The notes under the pieces were generated by a model, which was not told the origin of the DNA, did no database searches, and worked only from the letters and a program-made list of their open reading frames with translations. A stretch of 64,000 nt of DNA from Silene latifolia. Lineage: Eukaryota; Streptophyta; Magnoliopsida; Caryophyllales; Caryophyllaceae. The stretch lies in NCBI RefSeq assembly GCF_048544455.1, contig NC_133532.1, positions 19,284,948 through 19,348,947 on the forward strand. Reading direction: 5' to 3'. The translations under genes and the position numbers were made by a program. Position 1 is the stretch's first letter; the number at the start of each line of letters is the position of its first letter. Positions 47,020-57,400 of this stretch are shown piece by piece.

Positions 47020-50000
47020 AAAATCTCTCTAGAAACTTCACTTGCTCTCCTCTCATTACTGCCGTTTTTCATTTCGTCTCTTCATCTATCCCTCTTTGTC
47101 TCACTAAAAACCCTCAATCGTCTTCACAATCTTCTCCTTACGTGTTCGTTCTCCTTTCCTGTTCATCCTGTTCTTATCACTTGCTTTCCATTTCTGCTCA
47201 TGTCATCTTCAAAATATTCCTACAAAGGCGATTTACTGTTACCCTATTCCGCATTACATGGGTATGTTTGGAAGATTCATTAAAGAACAATAAGGTCGGT
47301 CCATTACTGAAGAAAAATAAAGAAGGCGGTGAAGGGAAACTGGAGGAGGGAGGGTCTGATGACATTGACGATGAGAATATAAGCTTGCCCAATTTAATTT
47401 TGGGAATACTGTGTCCCAAATTTAAAGAAATGCCTGAGTATAAAGGTATACATGCCTACCTTTGGTTTAATGCTGGTAATCTTTTCAGCTTTTGAGATTG
47501 TAATAAAACTGCTGGGTATTTTTGTGCTGTTGTTATGTTGTTCCTGCATATCATTTGCTGATTATTTAACTTGTTTTACTGTTGTATTTGTGAGTTAGTG
47601 CTTAAGTGTTTTCAGAGTTCAGTGACTTGAAATGCATATTGCTATGAGAACTCAATGGCGAAAACTGATTGTTTAACACTTAACCAGTAACTTACTTTTA
47701 CACAATACACATGTTTTATTCAATCCATATATATGTTCAATGATGACATTGTGAATGATTAATAAGCTGTGATGAGGATTCCACCGTGTTATGTTCATGA
47801 GTTATGTGATTTTGACTTCTGTTTATGTAAGAAGTCTATCATAGACCAATACACGACAGATTCATTATTCTACTTACTCCTTGAATGTGCATGGCTTTTG
47901 GAGACCTTAGACTGAATTGCTCCATGATAATAATGCACTAGCTATGAGAGTATTGGATTGAATTTAACTTGTTTTACTGCTGTATTTGTTGGTTAGTGCT
48001 TAAGTGTTTTGAGAGTTCAATGATAATAATGCAGATTGCTTTGAGAACTCAATGACAACCACTGATTGTTTAACACTTAAGCAGTAGCTTACTTTTACAC
48101 CATACACATGTTTTATTCAGTCCATATATAAGAGTTGTGATGAGGATTCCACCAAGTTATGTTCATGAGTTATGTGATTTTTGAGATTGGTTTATGTAGG
48201 AGGTCTTTCACAGTCCACCACTTGACAGATTCATTCTTGCACATAATTCTTGAATTAGTAATTTGGATTTAGGAGACCTTTTTCATACTCAGTAAAGGCT
48301 CAATGATAAAATTGCTAATTGCTCTGAGAGCTGTTTTCATTAAACTTCAAAACATTGTTCACCACAATACATTACTTGTCTATATTACAACAAAAGTTGA
48401 CTATCTTAGTGATGTTTATATTGTAAGCATTCTATGATTAGAATGTTTCCAATATAAACATTCATCTCATTTCAAAAGACTGTGGAGCACATTACATAAC
48501 TTGTATGCATTACATTTGATGATTTAAAGTCATTGGCACAATAATTTCTTCTAATCCTTGATCCTTCCCTGCTGCATTTAAATCTTGTAGACATTCCATT
48601 ACAATATCCTTGTTTGCATCTAAATTTCTTGGCAAAGTACCTGCTGCCCTTTGTGCTTGTTTGCCTAGATGTGGTAACTTGAAATCATTGTGTCCCTTAT
48701 TCTTTAGAACCTCCAACATCACAGCTTGTAGACTTAACCACACATCATCTAAACATAAAGCAGGCTCTTCTTCCCACGCTTGCACAACATTGTTGACTAA
48801 CTGATCAACTGTTTTTGCCCTTAGCCTTTTTGTAATGACCTGAATTGACTGAAAAACCCTAAGTCTAGCACATTTAAATCAGGTGAGTTAGGGGGTTGTT
48901 GATTCAAACTGATGTTAAAACCATCTGCAGTGGCTGCATTCAGAAAATCATAATCTGTGCATTTAATATGTGGCTTTGCATTGTCTTGTTGTATACTTAT
49001 ATTCTTAGAGGCTGATGCCGGCCACTTGCTTTTAATGGCTGGAAGAATCTTAGAAATAAGCATATCCTTGACAACTTGTTTAGTGATTGATGTTATTGAC
49101 TTGGTTTCCAAAGTACCCGCCACCCTATTTTTTGAGTTCCTTTTTGCTGGCTCTTTGAATGTGAATGGAAAAATCCCAATTTTTCCATCAAATACAAGGG
49201 TACCATTACCATCATACATTGGCCTAGAAACTGCTGCCATGAACATCACCTTTGTAATGAAGCTTTTGGATTTGCATGCTCTATATGGATTTAACTCTTC
49301 ACATAGAAGAAAAAACTTAGCTTGGTCTTGAGTAATGTAAAACCACTTCTCATCCATATGAATTTCAAATGACATTTCTTTAAATCTTAAGGAATTAGAT
49401 ATTCTGTCATACCTTAACTTAGAAAGAGCAAAGTACATCCTCTTGTACTTATTTTCATCAGTGAGCATTGGCTTCAATGCTGATGTATGTGATCTGATGA
49501 GTCCAACTTTAACCCATTTCTGGACAGTAGATGGTGAAACTCCTATTGCTTTACTGAAAGTGATTAATGACCCTCTTTCACTCATGGGGATTAATAAAAT
49601 CTTCTGTACTGGAAGTTCTATTATGGCCCTGCCTTTCTTCCCCTTTATTTTTGATTCTAGATGGAGTGCATCTCCACTTGTTCTCTGATTTTGTGTAAGA
49701 TTCCATATCCTGAATATGGTTTTCCTGTCAACATTAAACTGGTCAGCTACTTTCTGCATTGTTCCTCTCTCTGGCTTGCCATGTACTGTGGCTTCGAGTA
49801 GAATACAGCCTATTTTATGTCTGTCATCGTTTGAAAGGTTTGGACCACGTATTTTGTTTATGACTTAAACAGGTAAGTTTGTATTCTGATTATATTATGG
49901 TTGTTTATATAATGGATATGAGACTAACTTTTTTTTCAAGTGCAGTTCCTTGGATAACTGTCAAAGAAAAAAGAGAAGAGAAGAAGAGGAAAGAAGATAT

Positions 50001-50058
50001 GGAGGAGCTGAAAAGGAAAGAACTGATGGAAGAGGGAAATAAGGAAGAAAATATGTGA
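47020..50058 (+). CDS. Candidate second reading frame of the mariner, two exons, unrecognised
   Basis: On the strand opposite the transposase, an open frame ends at 47445 in KEGGEGKLEEGGSDDIDDE..LILGILCPKFKEMPEYK with a donor AAAG|GTATAC. 2.5 kb away an acceptor (AAGTGCAG, 49938-49945) opens VPWITVKEKREEKKRKEDM and ends at a TGA (50056-50058). The two pieces join in phase, and the second is a charged, probably helical tail. The intron would contain the whole antisense transposase. The upstream half of the first exon is low-complexity and pyrimidine-rich and may be leader; the true start is not fixed. No family is recognised. It could be chance or a captured host fragment. Confidence 0.25.
47565..48250. 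repeat. Tandem duplication of about 0.4 kb inside the mariner
   Basis: The segment from TTAACTTGTTTTACTGTTG, through TTAGTGCTTAAGTGTTTT, ACTGATTGTTTAACACTTAA and TACACATGTTTTATTCA, to GTGATGAGGATTCCACC recurs about 400 bases on (copies from about 47567 and 47967). The second copy is somewhat shorter. It is non-coding and lies between the two exons of the candidate + strand gene. Confidence 0.85.
48510..49861 (-). pseudogene. Mariner transposase (DD39D), one frameshift
   Basis: From the acceptor side near 49861 the frame runs IRGPNLSNDDRHKIGCILLE and QKVADQFNVDRKTIFRIW (helix-turn-helix DNA-binding part), then the catalytic core: MDEKWFYI (first D), QQDNAKPHI (second D) and NSPDLNVLDLGFF (third D), spaced as in plant mariners. 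Near 48826 a run of five A where six would keep the frame ends the first frame (LQKG). The natural continuation, KRLRAKTVDQLVNN and then VQAWEEEPALCLDDVW to LNHQM, lies in the next frame to 48510. All three catalytic Asp are present. It would cut and paste at TA. A single-base change makes this copy probably non-autonomous, unless it is a sequencing error in the A run. Confidence 0.92.
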
Positions 50059-50398
50059 AGAAATTTGGTTGTGTAATCTAGATATTTATGTAAAGTAAGC
50101 AACTGATGTAGTTTTTGGTGGGAGAAAAGGGGGGGAAATATTTATGAGTGTTTAAATCCCCCTCCATTTTGTATTTTGGGGGAAAATTACTTGCTTTATT
50201 ACATCTCCCAATAAGTTTGTAATCACTTATTAACCTCTAATTAACTTAACCATTCCCATAATACTACTCAGAATTTTTAGCTTAACAAACATCCACTTGC
50301 TTTCTTTTCATTACTTTTTCATTGTTTATTACTTACCTTAATTTTTGTGCCCAAATGAAATGGGGCAAAGATAGTAATTTGGAGGGAGTATTATTCAA

Positions 50399-50956
50399 TA
50401 ACACAAATTGTTTAATAAGACATCTCATAGTATAAGACCGGCCTTATAAGTAAAAGCCCAAAGGAAAAAAAAAAATACCAAAAAAAATTGAAAAACACGT
50501 ACTAATTGGTAACTGTCAACTACACACAATGGACTCCAGTAGTCCACTCCTCCACCCTCTTCACCTCTCTCAAACTCTCTGGCTACTACAAGCGACGACT
50601 TCAATTCCAGCCCAACTATACTCCTAGCGCAACTCCTCCGCACGATTCATCTCATGGCCATTAATTTGTAAACATTAAGCTTTCAAACTAAAACTAAAAG
50701 TTATTAATTTTAAAACCATACTTGACAAAATATAAACCAATACTTTCTATTGAAAAGACGCAAGACAAAAACTTGAGTTTTCATGATAATTGTTTAAAGT
50801 TTTAAAACTAAAACTTTTAGTTTTGAAGTTACATCTTGTAGATGTTTAACAATCTGTATGAAAAAGTTAGAATTATGAGTTTACCATGTACAACTTTTAA
50901 ATGACTTTGAAATCCATAATTTTCAACTTAAAACTCAGTGTTCTCAATATAAAAAC
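50399..50956. other. Intergenic stretch after the nested elements
   Basis: No gene recognised. 50500-50650 is somewhat GC-richer with pyrimidine runs; 50690-50950 is AT-rich. Confidence 0.35.
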
Positions 50957-50961
50957 ATAAG

Positions 50962-51557
50962 TGTTCCGGGTGTAATTCCGGAGCAGGATTATGACCACTT
51001 AAGCTTGTAGAATGACGTCGTTTGCTTGTCTCTTCCTTTCGCTCTCTCCTGTAAAGATGAACAAACTGAGGGCTCGGCTTGGTACCGAGCGTACTCACTC
51101 CGACGCTCAAGTCAGTAAACTTAAAGAGATAAGTTGAGATAAGTTGTGTGTTAACTTGACAAAGTATATTGTAGAGAGATAAGAGAGTTTATACCAGATT
51201 ATTAGATGTTTTTCGGATAGTTTTTTTTGGATCCTTTTCTCAATGAGAGAAGTGGAGTATTTATAGGCTTTCACCTTTTGTCACGTAGTGGCCAAGTGGC
51301 TAGCAGGTGGAAAGACTATCTTACCCTCGGCCGAGGGACCCATGCCGGGCCGGCGGGCCTGGTTGACTCCATGCCGAGGGGACTGGATGTGAGTAAGCGG
51401 ATATGCCTCTCGGCCGGCTAGTTGCCGAGACCGAGACCCAAGTGACAGGCCGACAGGCTATGTCGGTTAGGCTGTCTAATACGTTGACTTGCTGTCCTTT
51501 GGCTTTGACCTTCTCAATATGTTGACTCGGTCAGCGGGTGCAGAATATGCCCCATCA
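50962..51557 (+). mobile_element. Solo LTR, 596 bp, with exact 5-bp target duplication
   Basis: It starts TGTTCCGGGTGTAATTCCGG and ends GCAGAATATGCCCCATCA, flanked by ATAAG on both sides (50957-50961, 51558-51562). A TATTTATAGGC promoter-like motif lies at 51261. The centre (51310-51470) is markedly GC-rich with repeats of CGGCCGAG and GCCGAG. No internal retrotransposon sequence remains, so it is a solo LTR, probably of a Ty3/gypsy-like element. The exact target copy suggests a young insertion. Confidence 0.92.
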
Positions 51558-51562
51558 ATAAG

Positions 51563-53032
51563 TATTTAAGATAAAACAATTAGCTAAAGTTTAGAACTAT
51601 GGAACTTTAATTTTAAAATATGAAACTTTCAAGATCAAATTCCAAACCTAGGTAGTTGATTATCAGCATTCTTCATCTTCAGTTTTAATTTATGGTGATA
51701 AGAAGGACAATCTGGGAAAGGGTGAGATGTGAATTTGAGAAACGGAGTGGCAGCTGAAGACGTGGACTGCAGAGGGAGTAGATGAGAACGTTAACGGCGG
51801 CAGCGTCACGGTGTTGACTGTTGATGTTGAGAACGTTGACGATGGTTGTGGTGGAGGACGTGCACTAGAAGTGGAGAAATAGGGTTTTCAATTTTTTGTT
51901 TTTGTTTTTATTCATTTAACCCCCTATTATTGGGCTACTCTCATTTATTGGGCCCGTCCTATGCTATAGGACGGTCCTATAGGAGAGTAGCTGATTCAAT
52001 AATAATTTCACCTTTTAAGTTGTACAAAGCTGCCAAAAAACACAAACTCGTCATGAAATTTTATGAAATCCCCAAAAGTTTAGCATCATGGTATATTCGC
52101 TTGCAATCTTTCATGATTAAATGAAGACTCATTTTCAGTAGAGCTGACAAATAATGACGCGACTTAAATACGACACGAAATTAACGAGTTTTGGTGATGT
52201 TTAATGATCCATATATAAATGGATCGACATAAACACGACACAATATTTAAGTGGGCCGAGTTTGACTTGAGCTCTCTAAACACGAACTTGACACGAAAGG
52301 CCTACTTACTAAATAAATCCTATTTTTTCTCGATTGTCCATCACATAAACAAATTTACATGTTCCAAATATTGACATGAAACGAAACACGACATGAACCA
52401 GACATGAAATTAACGATTTAGGGTTGGGATTTGATGACCCATTTATTTAAGTAGGTAGACATGAGTACTAACACAACACGAGATTTAACTTGGTTGAGTT
52501 TGGTTTGAAGGATTCATGACCTGCTTACATGTGACGCGAAAACAAACCAGACATGACTCGATATGTATGCCAGGTTTAATTTTCAGTTAATGATTTACGA
52601 ATACCACCTCGTCATATATAGCATTATTTTGAGGGTAATTTCGAGTAAAATGTTAACCTAGTCTCTACCGTATTTTATGAGAGGTCCAACTTGATCACGA
52701 ACAATCCCCTGACTTTAAGGCTACGGTTACACTCGAACCCATGTCCAAAGCTTGTCATAGTCCATAGTGGCGAATGGGCTTTCACCTCTTGGAAATAACA
52801 CTACCCTTTTCTTTAGGGTTGGTGACATAATTCGAACAAGTGCGATGTTGAACGGATCAAATTTTCAAAAATCACAAGGTGTTTGATGCAGATAAATTCA
52901 CCAATAAAGTCCAGGAATGACGGTACTCGACCCGAGATTTGAAACCCGTCAATATTAAAATTGTTCATTGCTCCCTTGACCCCCCCAAAAAAAAAAAAAG
53001 AAAAAAAAAGAAAAGGCAACAGAAGGCATTTG

Positions 53033-53073
<41 letters not shown>

Positions 53074-53480
53074 TCAAAGTGAAAAAGATTGCTGTCTTAG
53101 GCTATAGACGTAGCTATAGCATAAGCAATCCTACCAAAAATACATGAACAGAGTGCATGAAGAGTAGAGGTTTATACATTACCAACATAGGCTCGAACAG
53201 AAACCAAGATGATGACTAAAAGGATATCATTAACACTACACAGTTATATTCACAAAAATTTTCATGGGCCTTTGCCTATAACAATGTAAGCTACCCCCTT
53301 TGATCCCAGTAAAAGAATAATACATGAACTAAACTATTGGGTTGAAAAGGAATGGTGCCCTAAACTAAGTTGCCGGAAACCCAAAATCGGGTGTGAGAAA
53401 AAGGATGGGGGAAGGGTTAATGATATAGAGGGACAACACCCTGTAGTAGGCCTGTCTGTACACGTACCTACCTCTATATC
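51563..53480. other. Intergenic region before EAF1
   Basis: No gene recognised. 52150-52345 and 52385-52560 are diverged direct copies sharing ATGAAATTAACGA, GACCCATxTATxTAAGT and CACAACACGAGATTTAA-like stretches, with CGACACGAA steps. 53037-53072 is an uninterrupted run of 36 T, with a nearby A-rich run at 52987-53014. Confidence 0.4.
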
Positions 53481-53499
53481 CTCTATCATTACGAAGCTC

Positions 53500-54475
53500 T
53501 AAGCAGTGATAATATACAAGAATAAGATTAGCCCAAAAAAAGCCTCGCCTAAATTGTCAAGTCAGTAACCTGGGAATAACAATCATCATCATCATCATCA
53601 TCCGATATGCTTCTGCTTGTAATGGCCTTGCAAAACTAGCAGCTTCATCTGAAACATAGCCGGGAAGAAAGAGTATCTCAAGTATTAAACAAAACCATTA
53701 TGTCAGTCAGGTAACGGACATCGTAAATTCAAAGCATAAACAGGAAAACAAGGCACCCTTAGCTTCATCAGAACAAAGGAGTTCTATGAGCGAGAGGAGG
53801 TTGGGGGATAAGGGTAAGCCGGTAAGGTAATAGACTTAATACTATTGGACTATTAACCAAAATTAGACTGCACTTGTCAAATACAGAGTAATCAGTACTA
53901 TGGAGCAACGGGATACGGAGTTCTTTGGACCATGGCGGTTTATGATGTTACAAAATGTACTTCCTATGTTCATGAATAAACTTACAGTTTCTTGTGCATC
54001 AAAACTGACAAGTATAGTAAGAACTAAGATGTGCTCGAAAATGCAAGTTGAGTAAAGATGATGGCTCACAACTCACAAATCATAATGGCCACACATAACA
54101 CACAAAAGGGAAGATTCCTAGTGGTACTTCTGTTCATCGTCATCCACGAAAATCAAGAAGTTAATTCATGGATGAGTATCAACTTTATCATTACGAGAAG
54201 GGGTGATGGGCGGGGGTCAATGAGGTCATATTTCTTAATGCTGTCAAGATGGCACAAACACAATGCATGCTTCATCCTAGAAAAAAAATATGGGTATGCT
54301 ACTTAACGTCAAAGCAAAGATGCAGTTTGCTATCACGCTCAGATATCTAATCACTCAGACTTGATCAAATCAATATGGGATATGAGATCTTCCATACCTG
54401 TACATAGCTGTTACAAGGGAATCAGACTTGATCAAGGAGGGAACAAGTGTGCTGCAAATTACTCAAGTCTCTGAT
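53500..54475 (-). other. EAF1 3' UTR with a probable intron
   Basis: Downstream of the stop at 54476 there is a donor (ACAG|GTATGGAAG at 54397) and an acceptor (GTTTCAG, 53649) that would remove 53649-54397. The spliced leader-out would continue with ATGAAGCTGCTAG and a (GAT)n-like run (53584-53601 on + as ATC repeats). An intron this far (about 78 bases) behind a stop can make a transcript a target of nonsense-mediated decay. This is inferred from splice motifs only. Confidence 0.4.
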
Positions 54476-57400
54476 TTACGTCAAGCCACCTTGAATCTGT
54501 GACTGTTTTTGTAGCAATTGTGATTCTTGTTGTTGCCATTGTGCTTCAAGCTCATGAGATATCAAGTTGCTACCCGATGGCTGCTTCTCCACGACAAGAC
54601 CTTGGCTTCCTAACGAAAAAGGCTCAATACCCAATGAATTTGTGACACCTTGGCTGGTACTAGGGCCTACTACTGGGGATTCACTAGTCATAGAAGAATC
54701 ACACACAGAAGTCCGACTTCTTTCCCCAACATTGCCAGCAGAATCAACACATGCTAATGGCGGGCCAATGCTTGAAGACTTGTGCTCTGTTAAGGAGTGA
54801 TCGACTTGAGACTTGGTTAAGGAATCAGAATTCATTTGACGATTTTGTTGACTTATTCTCTGAAGAGAAGCCTGAGATTGAGTCACCATTTTTAATGTTG
54901 GCTTTCCTTGCAACTGCTGACGATTACGAGAAAGCACAACTGTCGACGAAGGACCTTGGTTTGAACCTAAAACCTTGACCTGATTGACACCCTCTAAGTG
55001 AGAAGATATTTGCTGAACAGGCTTAGTTGAGTGCGGGATTAGAGGTTTTGATGGTGGCAGCGTATCTAGAGTAGACCCTGAATATACCTCCTCAGCAACT
55101 TGGCTTGCGGAGTTGGCTAAACTAAGCCCATTCAAATGTGATGTATCGTTAGTAAGAGTGTGATGTATGACCATGTTACCTCTTTCAGTTCCCTTCATAA
55201 GTTTAGAAGTCGGTTGAGAATGTGATTGTTGACGATGTTGTGGATGTTGCCGGCCTGATTGCTGGTACTGCTGCGCTTGCCCTTGCCGTTGCTTACCCCC
55301 TTGATTTATCGCTCCACTGGGACCATTTTGTGCACTTCGCCCAAGTCCTTGCACGTTCTTATGTTGCTGATGTGGCACCGGATCCACATGAGTCACTGGA
55401 GGTGAGGTGGTTAGAGAAGGCAATGGGACAGGTTGAGATGAAGATGGAGATGACATAGGATGCTGTTGATGTTGATGGTGCAACATTCTCTGTTGCATTT
55501 GCCTCTCTCTTGAAATGCGATAGGCTTGTTGCTCAGGAATGGCACCGTGATTTGATGTTGATAGATGAGATTGAGGACTGTTAAGCACATGAGAGTGCTG
55601 ATGGCCAGGATATGCTTGAAGAGGTGAAGTTGCCTGATTATTAGAGAATCCAGGACTGAGACCTCCAAAGGCAGGGACTCCTGGCAAAGCCATCGGCTTC
55701 TGATGTTCTGAACTTTGACCAGACTATTTAACAAGAGCGAAATGGCCAACGATGCATACTAGAGTTAGCAAGGTAATCAGTAATTTTAACAGAATATTAC
55801 TAGAAGTATCCACATGTCCAGGAAATGCACGATGTATAAGTATCAATTAGGTAATATAACAAATGACAAATCAACATTTTCAACCTCAAAACTCCACCAT
55901 CAAGGCATCCCCAACCTCCTAAGGGCCAAAAGGAAAGTAACAAGGAATACTAAATAGTCATAGCCATTTGGCCCAAAGGCTATTGGCTAATGCTACTACC
56001 TCCACCCCAAAATTATTGTTTCTGTTGACCAATGTCAATTTTGACCATTAATTTCTCCAAATATAACGAGAATAGATATAGAATGTAAAATTTGTACTGT
56101 TTGCTTTACAAAAACAATTACTCTCTCCGTCCAAGAATAATCTTCACATAAATCAAAATATATGAGTGAAAATTTTTACGAAAGAAAATCGTGGTTGGAG
56201 AGAGGGATTAAATTTTTTTAATATTTGTAACTATTGTATATTTTGAGAAATTATCGGTAAAAGTAGAAATAGTTTGACCAGTCAAGTCAAATGGGGACAA
56301 TATAAAAGGATGAAAGACCTGAGTTTTTTTTAACAAGTTTCTTCTTCGGATAGTGAGTTATTATGTAGTTACTTGAGCCACACCACTTGAAGAGTTAACA
56401 CACTGATATTTTGTTCTACCTTAAGAGTTACGAAACGGTCTTCTTTCAATTTTTGTTGCTAATTTTTTTTTTTTTTTTGAAAAAAAAAACAGCTTCAGCA
56501 AATATAATTTCAGTAAAATTAAGAAAAACAGAACATAACCTAATCATCTTAGAGCATAATAGACTTTAGTCACTCTAATCCTAATGTCCTCAATCAACTA
56601 CTCCAGTGTACTTTACTCCCTCTGTTTCATACGGTCTATGAATTTATTAGTCGCATAGAAATATCAATAATTGTACTTTTGTTCTTTTTTGCACTTTTGA
56701 ATAATATACTATATTTGTTATAGAGGTGCTAAAAAAACAAAAAAAACATAAATATTGATATTTCTAATCCTACTCTATTTAGTTCTTATATAAATATGAA
56801 AATGGAAGGTAGTTTTGAAACAGAGAGAGTATCAATCAGAACAAAACATACTATATAGACAATACATTAGTGTCACTGGGCAGTGGGCAGCACATCCACA
56901 GAGGAGGAGGGGGGGATCAAGCAAATACTGGAAAACTTACCCGCACACTATGCAGTGAGTCACGAGGTCTATACATAGTACTTCCATTTCCGCGACCTGA
57001 AGCTGTTCCAGAGTGCACATTGATGTTACCAGGCATCCCTCCCACGTTGGAGGTCATACTTGATGAATTCAGCATTGGTGTCGATGGAATTCCTTGAACT
57101 CTTGGTCTTGCCATTGGTACGCTTCGGTTTATACCAGGCATCACGTTAACACCATTTCCACCAGGATGCATACGCACACCCCTATCAGAACCAGAAAGCG
57201 ATCCAGGAGAAGAGAAGTTTGGTGTCTGAACATTTCTTCCAGGAAGCATGGAATTAAACTGATGGAGTCTCTGCTGCTCCTCAATGGGCCTAGGAACTGA
57301 GTATCTAGCATCCCTAACAAGATTAAGAGACTCAACTCGTAAGTATGCAAACATATCAAATATAAAAGAGCAGACCACCACACTAGAGCAAAATTGGGTC

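Larger units (their letters stand above)
46616..50388 (-). mobile_element. Plant mariner-like element (MLE), 3.77 kb
   Basis: Perfect inverted ends of about 32 bases start CTCCCTCCAAATTACTATCT and are flanked by TA (46614-46615, 50389-50390). It encodes a DD39D-type transposase on the minus strand. Stowaway MITEs here share the CTCCCTCCAA start, so this family could be a source of the enzyme that moved them. The element is longer than usual because of an extra left region with a 29-base tandem repeat (46855-46975), a 0.4-kb tandem duplication and a possible second gene. Unbroken ends and target suggest recent movement. Confidence 0.95.

Noticed and set aside
46872-47235. Upstream half of the 207-codon + frame as real protein
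   Set aside because: It translates a 29-base tandem repeat and pyrimidine-rich DNA; more likely leader or non-coding, so only the downstream part was kept as a candidate.
48957-49331. 124-codon + strand frame
   Set aside because: It is the antisense of the mariner transposase core.
53037-53072. 36-T run as a retroposon poly(A) tail
   Set aside because: No SINE or LINE sequence adjoins it and no target duplication was seen; treated as a simple repeat.
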